From DATARH01 sp963705325 (lineage in GTDB: Bacteria; Pseudomonadota; Alphaproteobacteria; ATCC43930; CGMCC-115725), in NCBI GenBank assembly GCA_963705325.1, contig OY970069.1, positions 1,116,001 to 1,180,000 of the forward strand: a stretch of DNA of 64,000 bases. Direction: 5' to 3'. The translations under genes and the position numbers were made by a program. Position 1 is the first letter of the stretch; the number at the start of each line of letters is the position of its first letter. The notes below the pieces were generated by a model, which was given only the letters and a program-made list of their open reading frames with translations, was not told the origin of the DNA and did no database searches. Positions 25,568 through 34,427 of this stretch are shown here, piece after piece.

Positions 25568-27532
25568 TCAATTTTCGACTACGTCACTTAAAATTTTAAG
25601 ACATTGCCGTAGTACTCTCTTCGCACGTTTGTCCTCAATTCCCCTTAAATCTTTGGATCGACGCAAAACCTTGTCGCATAGATTTCGTGTGTTACGTTTC
25701 AAACTTTGTACCATATCTTTTGTATTTTTATCTGACGGTTTCATATTTTGTAGTACAATACTAAGTCCGAGTATTTTTTCAGTATTAAACGATAAAGTTG
25801 CCGATGACACGTCCTGAGTATCAAGCATGCCCGAAATTCGGTGTGCCATTAATATCGAACTATTTTTCAATAACTCTAACTGAATTCTGGTTCCGTCCTT
25901 TGGTTGTACATATCCTACATGTGATACCAAGATCGCTGACTTTACCAGATCTTCAATGTTCGTGCTCCTTTCGTCTGGGTGAGCTTTAGCCATCGCTTGA
26001 ACCAGCATAACTAGGGCTTCCTCCAGGGCCGCACCTCTCCACTGCTGACGGGCGATTTCTCGAACTAGGCGGTGGAGTCGGATCGTTTCGACTACGACAC
26101 TTGGGTATCGATGGTCGACATAACTCTCACGATAAACGAGGCCAAATGCAGATAAGGTGGCTAGGGCCTCGTCGAGACCATCGTGCCTCAGATGCAAAGC
26201 TGTCCGCGCGGGTAATGCGTCACAGCCTTGCTTAAACAAAAACAGTGGAATCGGCTCTGGCGCAAGCAGCGCGCAATAAGCGATCAGCAACTCAGCAGCC
26301 GGGTGGAGCTTGGCCGCTGCTTCGATCGCCAACGCGAAGGTTTTTGCGACGGTTAGCCGGTCCTTGTTTTCAGCAAAATATTCCGGGTGATAGTCGGCCG
26401 GGGCATCTTTCGAATCGTCAAGCAGGTGAGCCGGCTCGGCCACGAAACGGTGGACGTATTCGGCAATTGAGATTCCCAGTCGCTCACAATAAGCAGCCGC
26501 TTGCTCATGTGCTAACGGCAAACCACCGAGCAGTTCGGACAGCTCAAGCGCCGCCTCGCGCTCCCCGGTTCGGCCTGTGCGGGCGATCAGGAAATCCGCG
26601 CCGACCTCCTCCGGCCAGATGTCTAGACGGATCGGGGTAGCGATGCTGCGCCAGACGTGCGCATTCGAGGTGATCAGCGCTCGGGCCGCGCCGCCACGCG
26701 GCAGGAACGGGTAGATGGCATCGGCGCTCACCGCGTTGTCATAGATCAGCAGGATGCCCTCTCCGGCTTGCGCCAACTGGTCGAGCACTGCGGCCACCGC
26801 CTCGGGCTCCGCCGCGTTGGACGCGACCCAGCCGACCCGGACACCAAGGCCGACCAGATCGGCGCGCATCGTCGCCTCCGTCTCGGACCTAATCCACCAC
26901 GTCGCGCGATAATCTTTGGCGTGCTCTTGGGCAAAAGCCGCCGCTAGCACTGTTTTCCCTACGCCGCGTAACCCGTGCAGCGCCGTGATCGCGGCCCGAC
27001 CCTGACGCTTCTCCAATGCTGCCGCGATTTCCTCCAAAGACGCTTCACGGCCCATGAAATGGGTCGGGACACGGATTGGGATGTTCGAGAGCGCCGCGCC
27101 GAGCTTCGCAGCCGGTCCTGAAGCACGGTCCGGAGTTGTGGACCTGTTGATGAACGCGTCGAATCGGGCACGCTTCTCTTCACCAACAACATCGTGAAGT
27201 GTGCAGCGATTTAAGTCCGCTACGAGTTTTGGCACGTCGCAGGGCCTAACAATCACCGGCAAAAGGAAGTTTGAGCCTTTACGTGTCGCTTCGGTTAGCG
27301 CCGCGTTGTATTCCCGCTGAGAGAACTCCGCGGTGAAGTACTCAGGAGACATGAGGCAAAGAGCGTGATCGGACTCCTCCATTCGGCGGCCCATCCAGGC
27401 CATGAAGCTTTCGCCGCCCTTGACTTCTTCCTCATGCAGAAATGGCGTGTGATGCAAGCGGCGCAGCTCCCGGGCGATCCAGGCCGCTTCGGCACCGTCC
27501 TTGCCCGTATAGCTGACGAAAATCTTTGCCAC
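25568..27532 (-). CDS. TIR-NB-ARC protein (NLR-like, candidate immune NTPase)
   Basis: 654 aa, no signal peptide. Residues 1-130 form a TIR domain starting AKIFVSYTGKDG; the likely NADase glutamate is Glu74 in FSQREYNAAL after LMSPEY. Residues about 155-495 form an NB-ARC/STAND module: Walker A GLRGVGKT (187-194), kinase-2 ILLIYDNA (260-267), ALITSN (285-290), GGLPLA (336-341) and an MHD-equivalent LHRLV (486-490). Relatives usually continue into TPR repeats and exceed 800 aa; here about 150 aa of charged, AT-richer sequence follow, so the sensor is short or truncated. In bacteria TIR-STAND proteins are mostly anti-phage systems that deplete NAD on activation; that role is inferred. It stands alone, wedged between metabolic genes. 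Confidence 0.9.
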   Translation of the reverse strand: MAKIFVSYTGKDGAEAAWIARELRRLHHTPFLHEEEVKGGESFMAWMGRRMEESDHALCLMSPEYFTAEFSQREYNAALTEATRKGSNFLLPVIVRPCDVPKLVADLNRCTLHDVVGEEKRARFDAFINRSTTPDRASGPAAKLGAALSNIPIRVPTHFMGREASLEEIAAALEKRQGRAAITALHGLRGVGKTVLAAAFAQEHAKDYRATWWIRSETEATMRADLVGLGVRVGWVASNAAEPEAVAAVLDQLAQAGEGILLIYDNAVSADAIYPFLPRGGAARALITSNAHVWRSIATPIRLDIWPEEVGADFLIARTGRTGEREAALELSELLGGLPLAHEQAAAYCERLGISIAEYVHRFVAEPAHLLDDSKDAPADYHPEYFAENKDRLTVAKTFALAIEAAAKLHPAAELLIAYCALLAPEPIPLFLFKQGCDALPARTALHLRHDGLDEALATLSAFGLVYRESYVDHRYPSVVVETIRLHRLVREIARQQWRGAALEEALVMLVQAMAKAHPDERSTNIEDLVKSAILVSHVGYVQPKDGTRIQLELLKNSSILMAHRISGMLDTQDVSSATLSFNTEKILGLSIVLQNMKPSDKNTKDMVQSLKRNTRNLCDKVLRRSKDLRGIEDKRAKRVLRQCLKILSDVVEN

Positions 27533-27773
27533 AGCCTCTCCCTCCAGCCACCTCGCTTTTGATCCGCGTTCGTGGCCAGTGTTAAGATTCGGACTCGCAA
27601 CAATAAAATCAATCCCCGAGGGTATGTATCCATCGGAATTCGCGTACTAAGCCGACCGGCTGCTTGCGCCGGATAATCGCGCGGACCGGAACCATTTCTG
27701 ACCAATAGGCGTGTATAATCCCGCGTGAGTAGAGGCCCCCAGTAACGCTTCACAGCGACCCAGCGCGGTGCCC
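27533..27773. other. Divergent intergenic region, TIR-NB-ARC / bkd
   Basis: About 240 bases between the divergent TIR-NB-ARC and 2-oxoacid dehydrogenase starts. It is moderately AT-rich near the TIR gene and would have to hold both promoters. No convincing sigma factor boxes, repeats or RNA gene seen. Confidence 0.4.
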
Positions 27774-29042
27774 ATGAACGATATCCCGCCCAAGCCGACT
27801 TACCCGAAGACCGAGCCGTTGCGCCTGCACATCCCGCCGCATCGCGAGATGCCGGGGCAGCGGCCCGATTTCAGCTATTTGCCGCTTACCGCCGGCCGGC
27901 GGGTTACCAGCGCCCGCCGATCGATGTGCCCGCTCGGTCGAGACGCATGCGCTGGCGATCGCGCTGATCCGCGTGCTCGACGATGATGGCAGGCGGTCGG
28001 CGCGTGGGACCCCAAGCTCGACCCCGAGACGCTGCGCCGCGGCCTGCGCGCGATGATGCTGACCCGCGCCTATGACGACCGCATGTACCGGGCGCAGCGC
28101 CAGGGCAAGACCTCGTTCTACATGAAATGCACCGGCGAGGAGGCGATCGGCGTCGCCCAGGCGATGGCGCTCGCGCCCGACGACATGGCTGTTCCCGACC
28201 TATCGCCAGCAGGGGCTGTTGATCGCGCGCGGCTATCCGCTCCTCGACATGATGTGCCAGTGCTATTCGAACGCGCGCGACCCGCTGAAGGGCCGCCAGC
28301 TGCCGGTGCTCTATTCGGCGCGCGACGCATTCGTTTTTCTCGCTCGCCGGCAATCTCGGCACCCAGTTCCCGCAGGCGGTCGGCTGGGCGATGGCCTCGG
28401 CCTACAAGGGCGATCACGCGCATCGCCGCCGGCTGGATCGGCGAAGGCGCCACCGCCGAGCCCGATTTCCACCACGCGCTGACTTTCGCCGCGGTCTACC
28501 GCGCGCCGGTGGTGCTCAACGTCGTCAACAACCAGTGGGCGATCTCCTCGCACCAGGAGGTCGCCGGCGGCGACGAGGCGACCTTCGCGGCGCGGGCGAT
28601 CGGCTTCGGCCTTGCGTGCCTGCGCGTCGACGGCAACGATTTCCTCGCGGTCTATGCCGCGACGCAATGGGCGGCCGAGCGGGCGCGCGCCAATCACGGC
28701 GCGACCTTGATCGAGCTGTTCACCTATCGCGCCGGCTCGCATTCGACGAGCGACGACCCGACCCGCTACCGGCCCGAGGACGAGCCGCGAACCTGGCCGC
28801 TCGGCGACCCGGTCGAGCGGCTGTCAAGCAACATCTGATCGCAGCTCGGCGAATGGTCGGAGGAGCGGCACAGCCAAGCCGAGGCCGAGCTCGCCGATCA
28901 GGTGCGCGAGACCGACCGCGAGGCGGAGAGATACGGCACGCTCGATAGCGGCCCGCATTTCAGCGTCAAGACCATGTTCGAGGACGTCTACAAGGAGATG
29001 CCGCCGCATCTACGCCGCCAGCGCCAGGAATTGGGGGTGTAG
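27774..29042 (+). pseudogene. bkdA1: Branched-chain 2-oxoacid dehydrogenase E1 alpha subunit, multiply frameshifted
   Basis: Thiamine-diphosphate E1alpha of the BCKDH complex (valine, leucine and isoleucine breakdown). Conserved pieces occur in order but in alternating frames: MNDIPPKPTYPKTEPLRLHI, LTRAYDDRMYRAQRQGKTSF, YMKCTGEEAIGVAQAMALAP, YRQQGLLIARGYPLLDMM, GWIGEGATAEPDFHHALTFA (ThDP GDG-type region) and FRAGSHST-like YRAGSHSTSDDPTRYR. Breaks lie near 27900, 27930, 27990 (one base lost), 28190, 28335, 28421, 28824 and 28841 (mostly single bases gained). Between breaks the protein is well conserved with no random stops. Either a very recent multi-hit pseudogene or poor consensus sequence. 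Confidence 0.85.
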
Positions 29043-29044
29043 CC

Positions 29045-30063
29045 ATGGCCACGATGACGATGGTCCAGGCCTGAACTCGGCGATGGATGTGATGCTGGCG
29101 CGCGATCCCAACGTGCTGATTTTCGGCGAGGATGTCGGCTTTTACGGCGGCGTGTTCCGGGTCACCGACGGGTTGCAGAAAAAGCACGGCGACCAGCGCG
29201 TTTTCGACGCGCCGATCGCCGAAGGCGGCATGCTCGCGGCCGCGGTCGGCATGGGCGCCTACGGCTTGCGCCCGATCGTCGAGATCCAGTTCGCCGACTA
29301 CATCTACCCGGCGACCGACCAGCTGGTCTCCGAGGCGGCGCGGCATGCGCTACCGCTCGGCCGGCGAGTTCGCCGCGCCGATCACCGTGCGCGCGCCCTG
29401 CGGCGGCGGCATTTTCGGCGGCCAGACGCATACGCAGAGCGTCGAGGCGATCTTCACCCATGTCTGCGGGCTGAAAACGGTGATGCCGTCCAACCCCTAC
29501 GACGCCAAGGGCCTGCTGATCCGCGCGATCGAGGATGACGACCCGGTGGTGTTCTTCGAGCCGAAGCGGCTCTACAACGGCCCGTTCGATGGCCATCCCG
29601 ACCGGCCGGCGGTGTCCTGGTCGGGGCATCAAGGCGAGCGAAGTGCCCGAGGGCTATTACACGGTGCCGCTCGGCCAGGCGGCGATCGTGCGCGCCGGGC
29701 AGCGAGGTGACCGTGCTCGCCTACGGCACGATGGTGCATGTCGCGCTCGCCGCGGCCGAGGAAGCCGGCGTCGACGCCGAGGTGATCGACATTGCGCACG
29801 CTGTTGCCGCTCGACCTCGACACCATCGTCGCGTCGGTGAAGAAAACCGGCCGCTGCGTCATCGCGCACGAGGCGACGCGCACTTGCGGTTATGGCGCCG
29901 AGCTCGCGGCGCTGGTGCAGGAGAATTGCTTCTATCATCTGGAGGCGCCGATCGCAGCGCGTGACCGGGTTGGGACACGCCCTATCCGCACGCCCTCGAA
30001 TGGGCCTATTTCCCGGGGCCGCAACGCGTCGCCGACGGCATGCGCCGCGCGATGGAGCGCTGA
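29045..30063 (+). pseudogene. bkdA2: Branched-chain 2-oxoacid dehydrogenase E1 beta subunit, multiply frameshifted
   Basis: Transketolase-like E1beta. In-order fragments are NSAMDVMLARDPNVLIFGED, VGFYGGVFRVTDGLQKKHGD, EIQFADYIYPATDQLVSEAA, APCGGGIFGGQTHTQSVEAI, PVVFFEPKRLYNGPFDGHPD and TLLPLDLDTIVASVKKTGRC. Frame breaks occur at about 29071 (base missing, giving an immediate TGA), 29342, 29625, 29698, 29794, 29954 and 29970. Most are one extra base, several just before a CA or CG dinucleotide. The gene starts 2 bases after the E1alpha stop and is followed 2 bases later by E2, the normal bkd operon order. Confidence 0.85.
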
Positions 30064-30065
30064 GC

Positions 30066-31438
30066 TTGGCCCAGCGCGTCATCAAGATGCCCGATATCGG
30101 CGAGGGCACCACCGAAGCCGAGATCGTCTCCTGGCATGGTCAAGGTCGGCGACATCGTCACCGAGGAGGACCCGCTCGCCGAGGTGATGACCGACAAGGC
30201 GACGGTCGAGATACCCTCGCCGGTCTCCGGCAAGGTGATCGCGCTCAACGGCAGGCCCGGCGAAAAACTCCCGGTCGGCTCCGATTTGGTGGTGCTGGAG
30301 GTGGCTGCGGCGGACGCGCCCGCGGCCGAAACGCGGCGGCCGGCTGCTTCAATCGCCGCCCCGCACCCACCGGCTTCTCCGAAGCCGGTTCCCCCTCTCC
30401 CGCATGCGGCAGAGGGTAAAAATGGGGCAGCGGCTCCGGCGCCAAAGCCCCTCTCCCGTGCCACGGGAGAGGGTGGCGAACGGCGCAGCCGCGAGCCGGG
30501 TGAGGGTGCGGCGGTGCCGCGACCCGCAACTCCCGTGAGTGCCCGCCCCTCCGGCCTCTCCGGCGACAAAGCCGCTCGCCTCGCCGGCGGTGCGCCGGCA
30601 AGCCTGGGATCTCGGCATCGAACTGCAATTCGTGCCCGGCACCGGGCCTGGCGGGCGCATCACCCATGACGATCTCGCCGCCTACGCCGCATCCGGCGGC
30701 GGCCAGCCAGCCACGCGCGCGCCGGCGCTGGCCCCGCGCGACGGAGTCGAGGATATGCAGATCATCGGCCTGCGCCGCGCGATCGCCGAGCATCTTCAGG
30801 AGGCGTAGCGGCACATTCCGCATTTCGCCTATGTCGAGGAAGTCGACGTCACCGCGCTCGAAGAATTGCGCGCCCATCTGAACGAAACCCGCGCCGAGCG
30901 TGGACACCTCACACTGCTGCCGTTTCTAATGCGCGCGATCATCAATGCTATTGTTGATCATCCGCAGGTCAACGCGCGCTACGACGACGAGGCCGGCGTG
31001 TTGCATCGGCATCGCGCTGCTCATGTCGGTGTCGCGACCCAAACCCCGGCCGGGCTGATGGTGCCGGTTGTGCATCACGCCGAGGCGCTCGATCCATGGC
31101 AGACGGCGGCCGAGCTGCAACCGTCTCGCCGAAGCCGCGCGCGTCGGGCAAGGCCACGCGCGAAGAATTGACCGGCTCGACGATCACCATCACCAGCCTC
31201 GGCCCGCTTGGCGGTCTGGTCGCGACACCGGTGATCAATTACCCGGAAGTCGCGATTGTCGGGAGTCAACCGTATCGTTGAGCGTCCGGTCGTCCGCGGT
31301 GGCCAAGTGGCGATCCGCAAGATGATGAACCTGTCGTCGTCCTTCGATCACCGCATCGTCGATGGCTGGGAGGCGGCGTCGTTTATCGCCAAGGTCAAGG
31401 GCTACCTGGAACAGCCCGCGACCCTGTTTCTCGACTGA
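30066..31438 (+). pseudogene. bkdB: Branched-chain 2-oxoacid dehydrogenase E2 (dihydrolipoyl acyltransferase), frameshifted with nonsense codon
   Basis: Lipoyl-acyltransferase core of BCKDH. Start is probably the TTG at 30066 (MAQRVIKMPDIGEGTTEAEI). The lipoyl domain keeps its lipoylated lysine in MTDKATVEIPSP. A long Pro/Ala linker follows, then a peripheral-subunit-binding domain (AVRRQAWDLGIELQFVPGTG) and the catalytic domain ending FDHRIVDGWEAASF with the active HR-I-D-G motif. Breaks lie near 30138, in the linker before 30540, 31118, 31147 and 31263. A TAG at 30806-30808 replaces the Lys of EAKRHIPHF. The linker contains a palindromic repeat block. E3 (lpdA) follows intact. Confidence 0.85.
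30369..30473. repeat. Palindromic repeat block inside the E2 linker coding region
   Basis: Three consecutive hairpins: ACCGGCTTC/GAAGCCGGT (30369-30389, 9-bp perfect arms), CCCTCTCCCGCA/TGCGGCAGAGGG (30393-30416, one mismatch) and CCCTCTCCCGTG/CACGGGAGAGGG (30449-30473, 12-bp perfect arms). The block continues with GCCGGGTGAGGGTG to about 30508. It is read through in the lipoyl-domain frame as a Pro/Ala/Gly-rich peptide. The same sequence style is intergenic at 24727-24818. Confidence 0.8.
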
Positions 31439-31472
31439 GTTTCAGATGTTGACCTCTCTTTTTCTCCCTTTG

Positions 31473-31555
31473 CCCGGACTTGATCCGGGCAGCTACGTCT
31501 TGTTCAGTTGACATTGCATAACGCAAGACGTGGATGGCCGGGTCAAGCCCGGCCA
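31473..31555. repeat. Composite REP-like palindrome (two hairpins)
   Basis: GCCCGGACTTGATCCGGGC (31473-31491) and GGCCGGGTCAAGCCCGGCC (31537-31555) flank an inner inverted pair ACGTCTT/AAGACGT, the same architecture as 2448-2528. It sits between E2 and E3. Confidence 0.78.
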
Positions 31556-31583
31556 AGGAGCATTTTGATGGTCCGTAGGACAA

Positions 31584-32972
31584 ATGCCTGAGGCGCACCA
31601 CCCTTCGGTACTGGTGCTCGGCGGCGGGTTCGGCGGCTATGTCGCGGCGCTGCGTGCGGCTCAGCTCGGACTCGACACGGTGCTGGTCGAGGGCGACCGG
31701 CTCGGCGGCACCTGCCTCATCCGCGGCTGCATCCCGTCGAAGGCGCTGATCCATGCCGCTGGCCGCTTTGCCGAGGCGAGCGACGGCGGCGTGCTCGGCA
31801 TCGCCGCCGCGCCAAAGCTCGATCTAAAAAAGACCATCGGCTGGAAGGACGGCATCGTCGACCGCCTCAACAGCGGCGTCGCCGGTCTGCTCGCCCACGC
31901 CAAGGTGCCGGTGATCGAGGGTTGGGCCACCTTCAGCGACGCAAAGACCTGCACGGTCGAGACCAAGGACGGCCCGGTCAGCGTCACCGCCGAGCACGTC
32001 ATTCTCGCTGCCGGCTCGGAGGCGACACCACTGCCGGTGTTGCCCTTTGGCGGCAACATCATATCCTCAACTGAAGCATTGAATATTGACGCACTGCCCA
32101 GGCATCTCGCTGTCGTCGGCGCCGGTTATGTCGGGCTCGAGCTCGGCATCGCCTTCCGAAAGCTCGGCGCGGAAGTTACCGTCATCGAGGCGGCGGACCG
32201 CATCCTGCCCCGCTACGACGCGGCGCTGACCCGGCCGGTGCGGCGCTGGCTCGAGCGCAACAAGGTGACATTGCATCTGGGCGCGAAGGTGACCGGTCTC
32301 GATGGCGACGGCCGCCTCGCGATCGCGACCGCGAAGGGCGAGACGCTGTCGCTTGCCGCCGACAAGGTCCTGGTCACCGTTGGCCGCCGGCCGCGCACCG
32401 AGGGCTGGGGCCTTGAGAACATGGGCGTCGATAGAGACGGGCCCTTCGTCAAGGTCGACGATCAGTGCCGCACCGCGATGAGGAACGTCTGGGCGATCGG
32501 CGATCTCGTCGGCGAGCCGATGCTGGCGCACAAGGCCTCGGCCCAGGGGGCGATGGTCGCGGAGATCATCGCCGGCCACCGCCGCCGTTTCGACTCCGCA
32601 TCGGTCGCGGCGATCTGCTTTACCGAACCCGAAATCGTCGTCGCCGGCCTCTCTCCGGACGAGGCCAAGGCGGCGGGCGAGGATATTATCACCGGCCAGT
32701 TTCCGCTTTCGGCCAACGGCCGCGCCCTGACCCTCGAAGCCGGCGAGGATGGCGGATTTGTCCGCGTCGTCGCGCGCAAGGGCGATCAGCGCGTGCTGGG
32801 CATTCAGGCCGTGGGGCGCGGCATCGCCGAACTCGCCGGGGAGTTCGCGCACGCGCTGGCGATGGGAGCGACGCTCGAGGACATCGCCGGCACGATCCAT
32901 GTCCATCCCACGCTCGGCGAAACGGTCGGCGAGGCGGCGCTCTTGGCGCTCGGCCGCGGGCTGCATATCTGA
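31584..32972 (+). CDS. lpdA: Dihydrolipoyl dehydrogenase (E3)
   Basis: FAD flavoprotein that reoxidises E2-bound dihydrolipoamide with NAD. 462 aa, complete. The FAD glycine motif is LGGGFGGYVAALRAA at residues about 11-25; the redox disulfide is in GGTCLIRGCIPSKALIH; the NAD-binding motif is VVGAGYVGLELG. The C-terminal proton relay is HVHPTLGETVGEA. The Asn-Val usually between the active cysteines is Ile-Arg here. It is intact although the three upstream complex genes are broken, which matters for judging whether their defects are real. A GmhB-like gene starts 5 bases after its stop. Confidence 0.95.
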   Translation: MPEAHHPSVLVLGGGFGGYVAALRAAQLGLDTVLVEGDRLGGTCLIRGCIPSKALIHAAGRFAEASDGGVLGIAAAPKLDLKKTIGWKDGIVDRLNSGVAGLLAHAKVPVIEGWATFSDAKTCTVETKDGPVSVTAEHVILAAGSEATPLPVLPFGGNIISSTEALNIDALPRHLAVVGAGYVGLELGIAFRKLGAEVTVIEAADRILPRYDAALTRPVRRWLERNKVTLHLGAKVTGLDGDGRLAIATAKGETLSLAADKVLVTVGRRPRTEGWGLENMGVDRDGPFVKVDDQCRTAMRNVWAIGDLVGEPMLAHKASAQGAMVAEIIAGHRRRFDSASVAAICFTEPEIVVAGLSPDEAKAAGEDIITGQFPLSANGRALTLEAGEDGGFVRVVARKGDQRVLGIQAVGRGIAELAGEFAHALAMGATLEDIAGTIHVHPTLGETVGEAALLALGRGLHI

Positions 32973-32977
32973 CCCGA

Positions 32978-33514
32978 GTGACGACAAGCCCCGCCCGAAT
33001 CAACCGTCCCGCGGCGTTTTTTGACCGCGACGGCGTCCTCAATCACGACGACGGGTTCGTCAGCTCGATCGAACGGTTCCGCTGGATCGACGGCGCGCGC
33101 GAGGCCGTCCGCGCCTTCAACGACGCCGGGTTCTACGTCTTTATCGTCACCAATCAGTCGGGCATCGGGCGTGGCCTCTATACCGAGGCCGAGATGCACC
33201 GGATCCACGACCATCTCGTCGCGGAACTGCGTGAGGCGGACGCGTGGATCGACGACATCCGTTACTGTCCCTATCACCCGGAGGCGACCGATCCGGCCTA
33301 CTGCCAGGATAGCGACTGGCGCAAGCCAAAGCCGGGCATGTTGATCGACCTGATGCGCTGCTGGCCCGTCGAGCGCGAGACCAGCCTCCTGATCGGCGAC
33401 CGGGAAAGCGACGTGGCCGCGGCGAAAGCTGCCGGTATTGCCGGCTATATCTTCGCCGGCGGCAACCTCGCCGAATTTGTCGCGCCGCTGATCGCCGCCC
33501 GCCGCCGCAGCTGA
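32978..33514 (+). CDS. HAD-IIIA phosphatase, GmhB-like (heptose bisphosphate phosphatase)
   Basis: 178 aa. The HAD motif I FFDRDGVLNHDDG gives Asp16 and Asp18, motif II is VTNQSGIGRG, and motif III/IV is RKPKPGM...LIGDRESDVAAAKAAGI. This is the fold of D-glycero-D-manno-heptose-1,7-bisphosphate 7-phosphatase, used for LPS inner core or related sugars. The zinc loop usually holds several Cys/His; here CPYHPEATDPAYCQDSDW retains only two Cys and one His, so metal binding may be altered. The GTG at 32978 follows the lpdA stop by 5 bases. Confidence 0.88.
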   Translation: MTTSPARINRPAAFFDRDGVLNHDDGFVSSIERFRWIDGAREAVRAFNDAGFYVFIVTNQSGIGRGLYTEAEMHRIHDHLVAELREADAWIDDIRYCPYHPEATDPAYCQDSDWRKPKPGMLIDLMRCWPVERETSLLIGDRESDVAAAKAAGIAGYIFAGGNLAEFVAPLIAARRRS

Positions 33515-33554
33515 GCGTCAGCCGCGGGGCGACAGCGACCGGCGGCAAGCCCGA

Positions 33555-33824
33555 TCAGCGGACGGCGACCGGCTCGTACTGGTCGAACGACGCGACGCAA
33601 TCCTGGCGGAAGCCCTGCTCGAAATCGATCGGATTGCATTCCTTGCCCATCCGGTAGTGGCGGAACGCCATGTTCGTCTCAAGCAACTGGTCGTAATGAG
33701 CACTCCGGATGTTGTTCTGCTCCGGCGTCTCGTAGGTGTAGCGCATCGGCTGGGCCATCGCCGGCACATTCGCGAGCAAACCGACGGCGGCGGCCGCGCC
33801 GAGCAATCGCACGTACTTGGACAT
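33555..33824 (-). CDS. Small exported protein
   Basis: 89 aa. Signal peptide at residues 1-25 (MSKYVRLLGAAAAVGLLANV..., cut after AMA). The mature part of about 64 residues has two cysteines (KECNPIDF and FRQDCVAS) that could form a disulfide. A strong AAGGAG site lies about 11 bases before the ATG. Function unknown. It converges on the GmhB-like gene, with a 40-base gap. Confidence 0.78.
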   Translation of the reverse strand: MSKYVRLLGAAAAVGLLANVPAMAQPMRYTYETPEQNNIRSAHYDQLLETNMAFRHYRMGKECNPIDFEQGFRQDCVASFDQYEPVAVR

Positions 33825-34044
33825 GGGGGTTTCTCCTTAGTCTATTGGCCAATCAAAGCGCGATCGATAACAACACTGCGGTCGCGCCGGCTGCTGTCCG
33901 TTGAAACGGGAAGTTTCCTCGGACCGCCGGCCGATCGTCCAAAAGGAAACACGGGTCGGGTGGAATCGTTCCAGTGCTGGTGCCCCGGCGAACGCAGGAG
34001 CACACGTTTTCCCGAGCTCGTTTCTCCCGCCAAGAAAAGTTAGG

Positions 34045-34088
34045 TGGCTGGGGCGGGAGGATTCGAACCTCCGTTTGCCGGAATCAAA
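34045..34088 (-). pseudogene. tRNA-Gln 3' fragment (att-like direct repeat, copy 1)
   Basis: 44 bases that on the minus strand read as the anticodon-loop remnant, T arm (GGAGGTTCGAATCCTCC), acceptor 3' strand and CCA of a tRNA-Gln. The D arm and 5' half are absent. It is identical to 46955-46998 except at one base. Such 3' tRNA ends are what tyrosine integrases leave as att duplications. It marks the left edge of a 12.9-kb segment. Confidence 0.75.
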
Positions 34089-34427
34089 GCTGGGCGAACT
34101 CGTTACCCGTTTGCTTCAGCTCCAAGCTGCGCGACCCGACACCGGATTTTGTACGGGCGCTGATCCTCGATCGTACTGATTTGGGTAGTTACGATCCGTA
34201 TCTTGGCTGGGCACCCCTTACGGCGATAGCATGCCATGGCTTTGTGCGCCAGGAGCCGTCACTCTTGCCTTTAGGGTGCCACTGCGAGCGGGAATTCAAT
34301 ATTACTGGGAACAGATACCTGTTCCGCCGCAGTTAATCCGCAACGGGAAATTGTCCGGCTACGTCTCTCTAACGACTGTGCATCAGCCGCTTTGCAACTC
34401 CGTTTCGATAGCCTGCGTTACAAGGAT
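34089..34427. other. Gene-free stretch beside the tRNA fragment
   Basis: About 340 bases of mixed composition between the tRNA-Gln fragment and the end of the SDR gene. The six-frame translations show no family resemblance and no good ribosome site. No RNA gene, repeat or terminator recognised. Confidence 0.4.

Noticed and set aside
27774..31438. Programmed frameshifting or RNA editing to express the bkd genes
   Set aside because: About twenty sites without a shared slippery motif or downstream structure make a programmed mechanism implausible.
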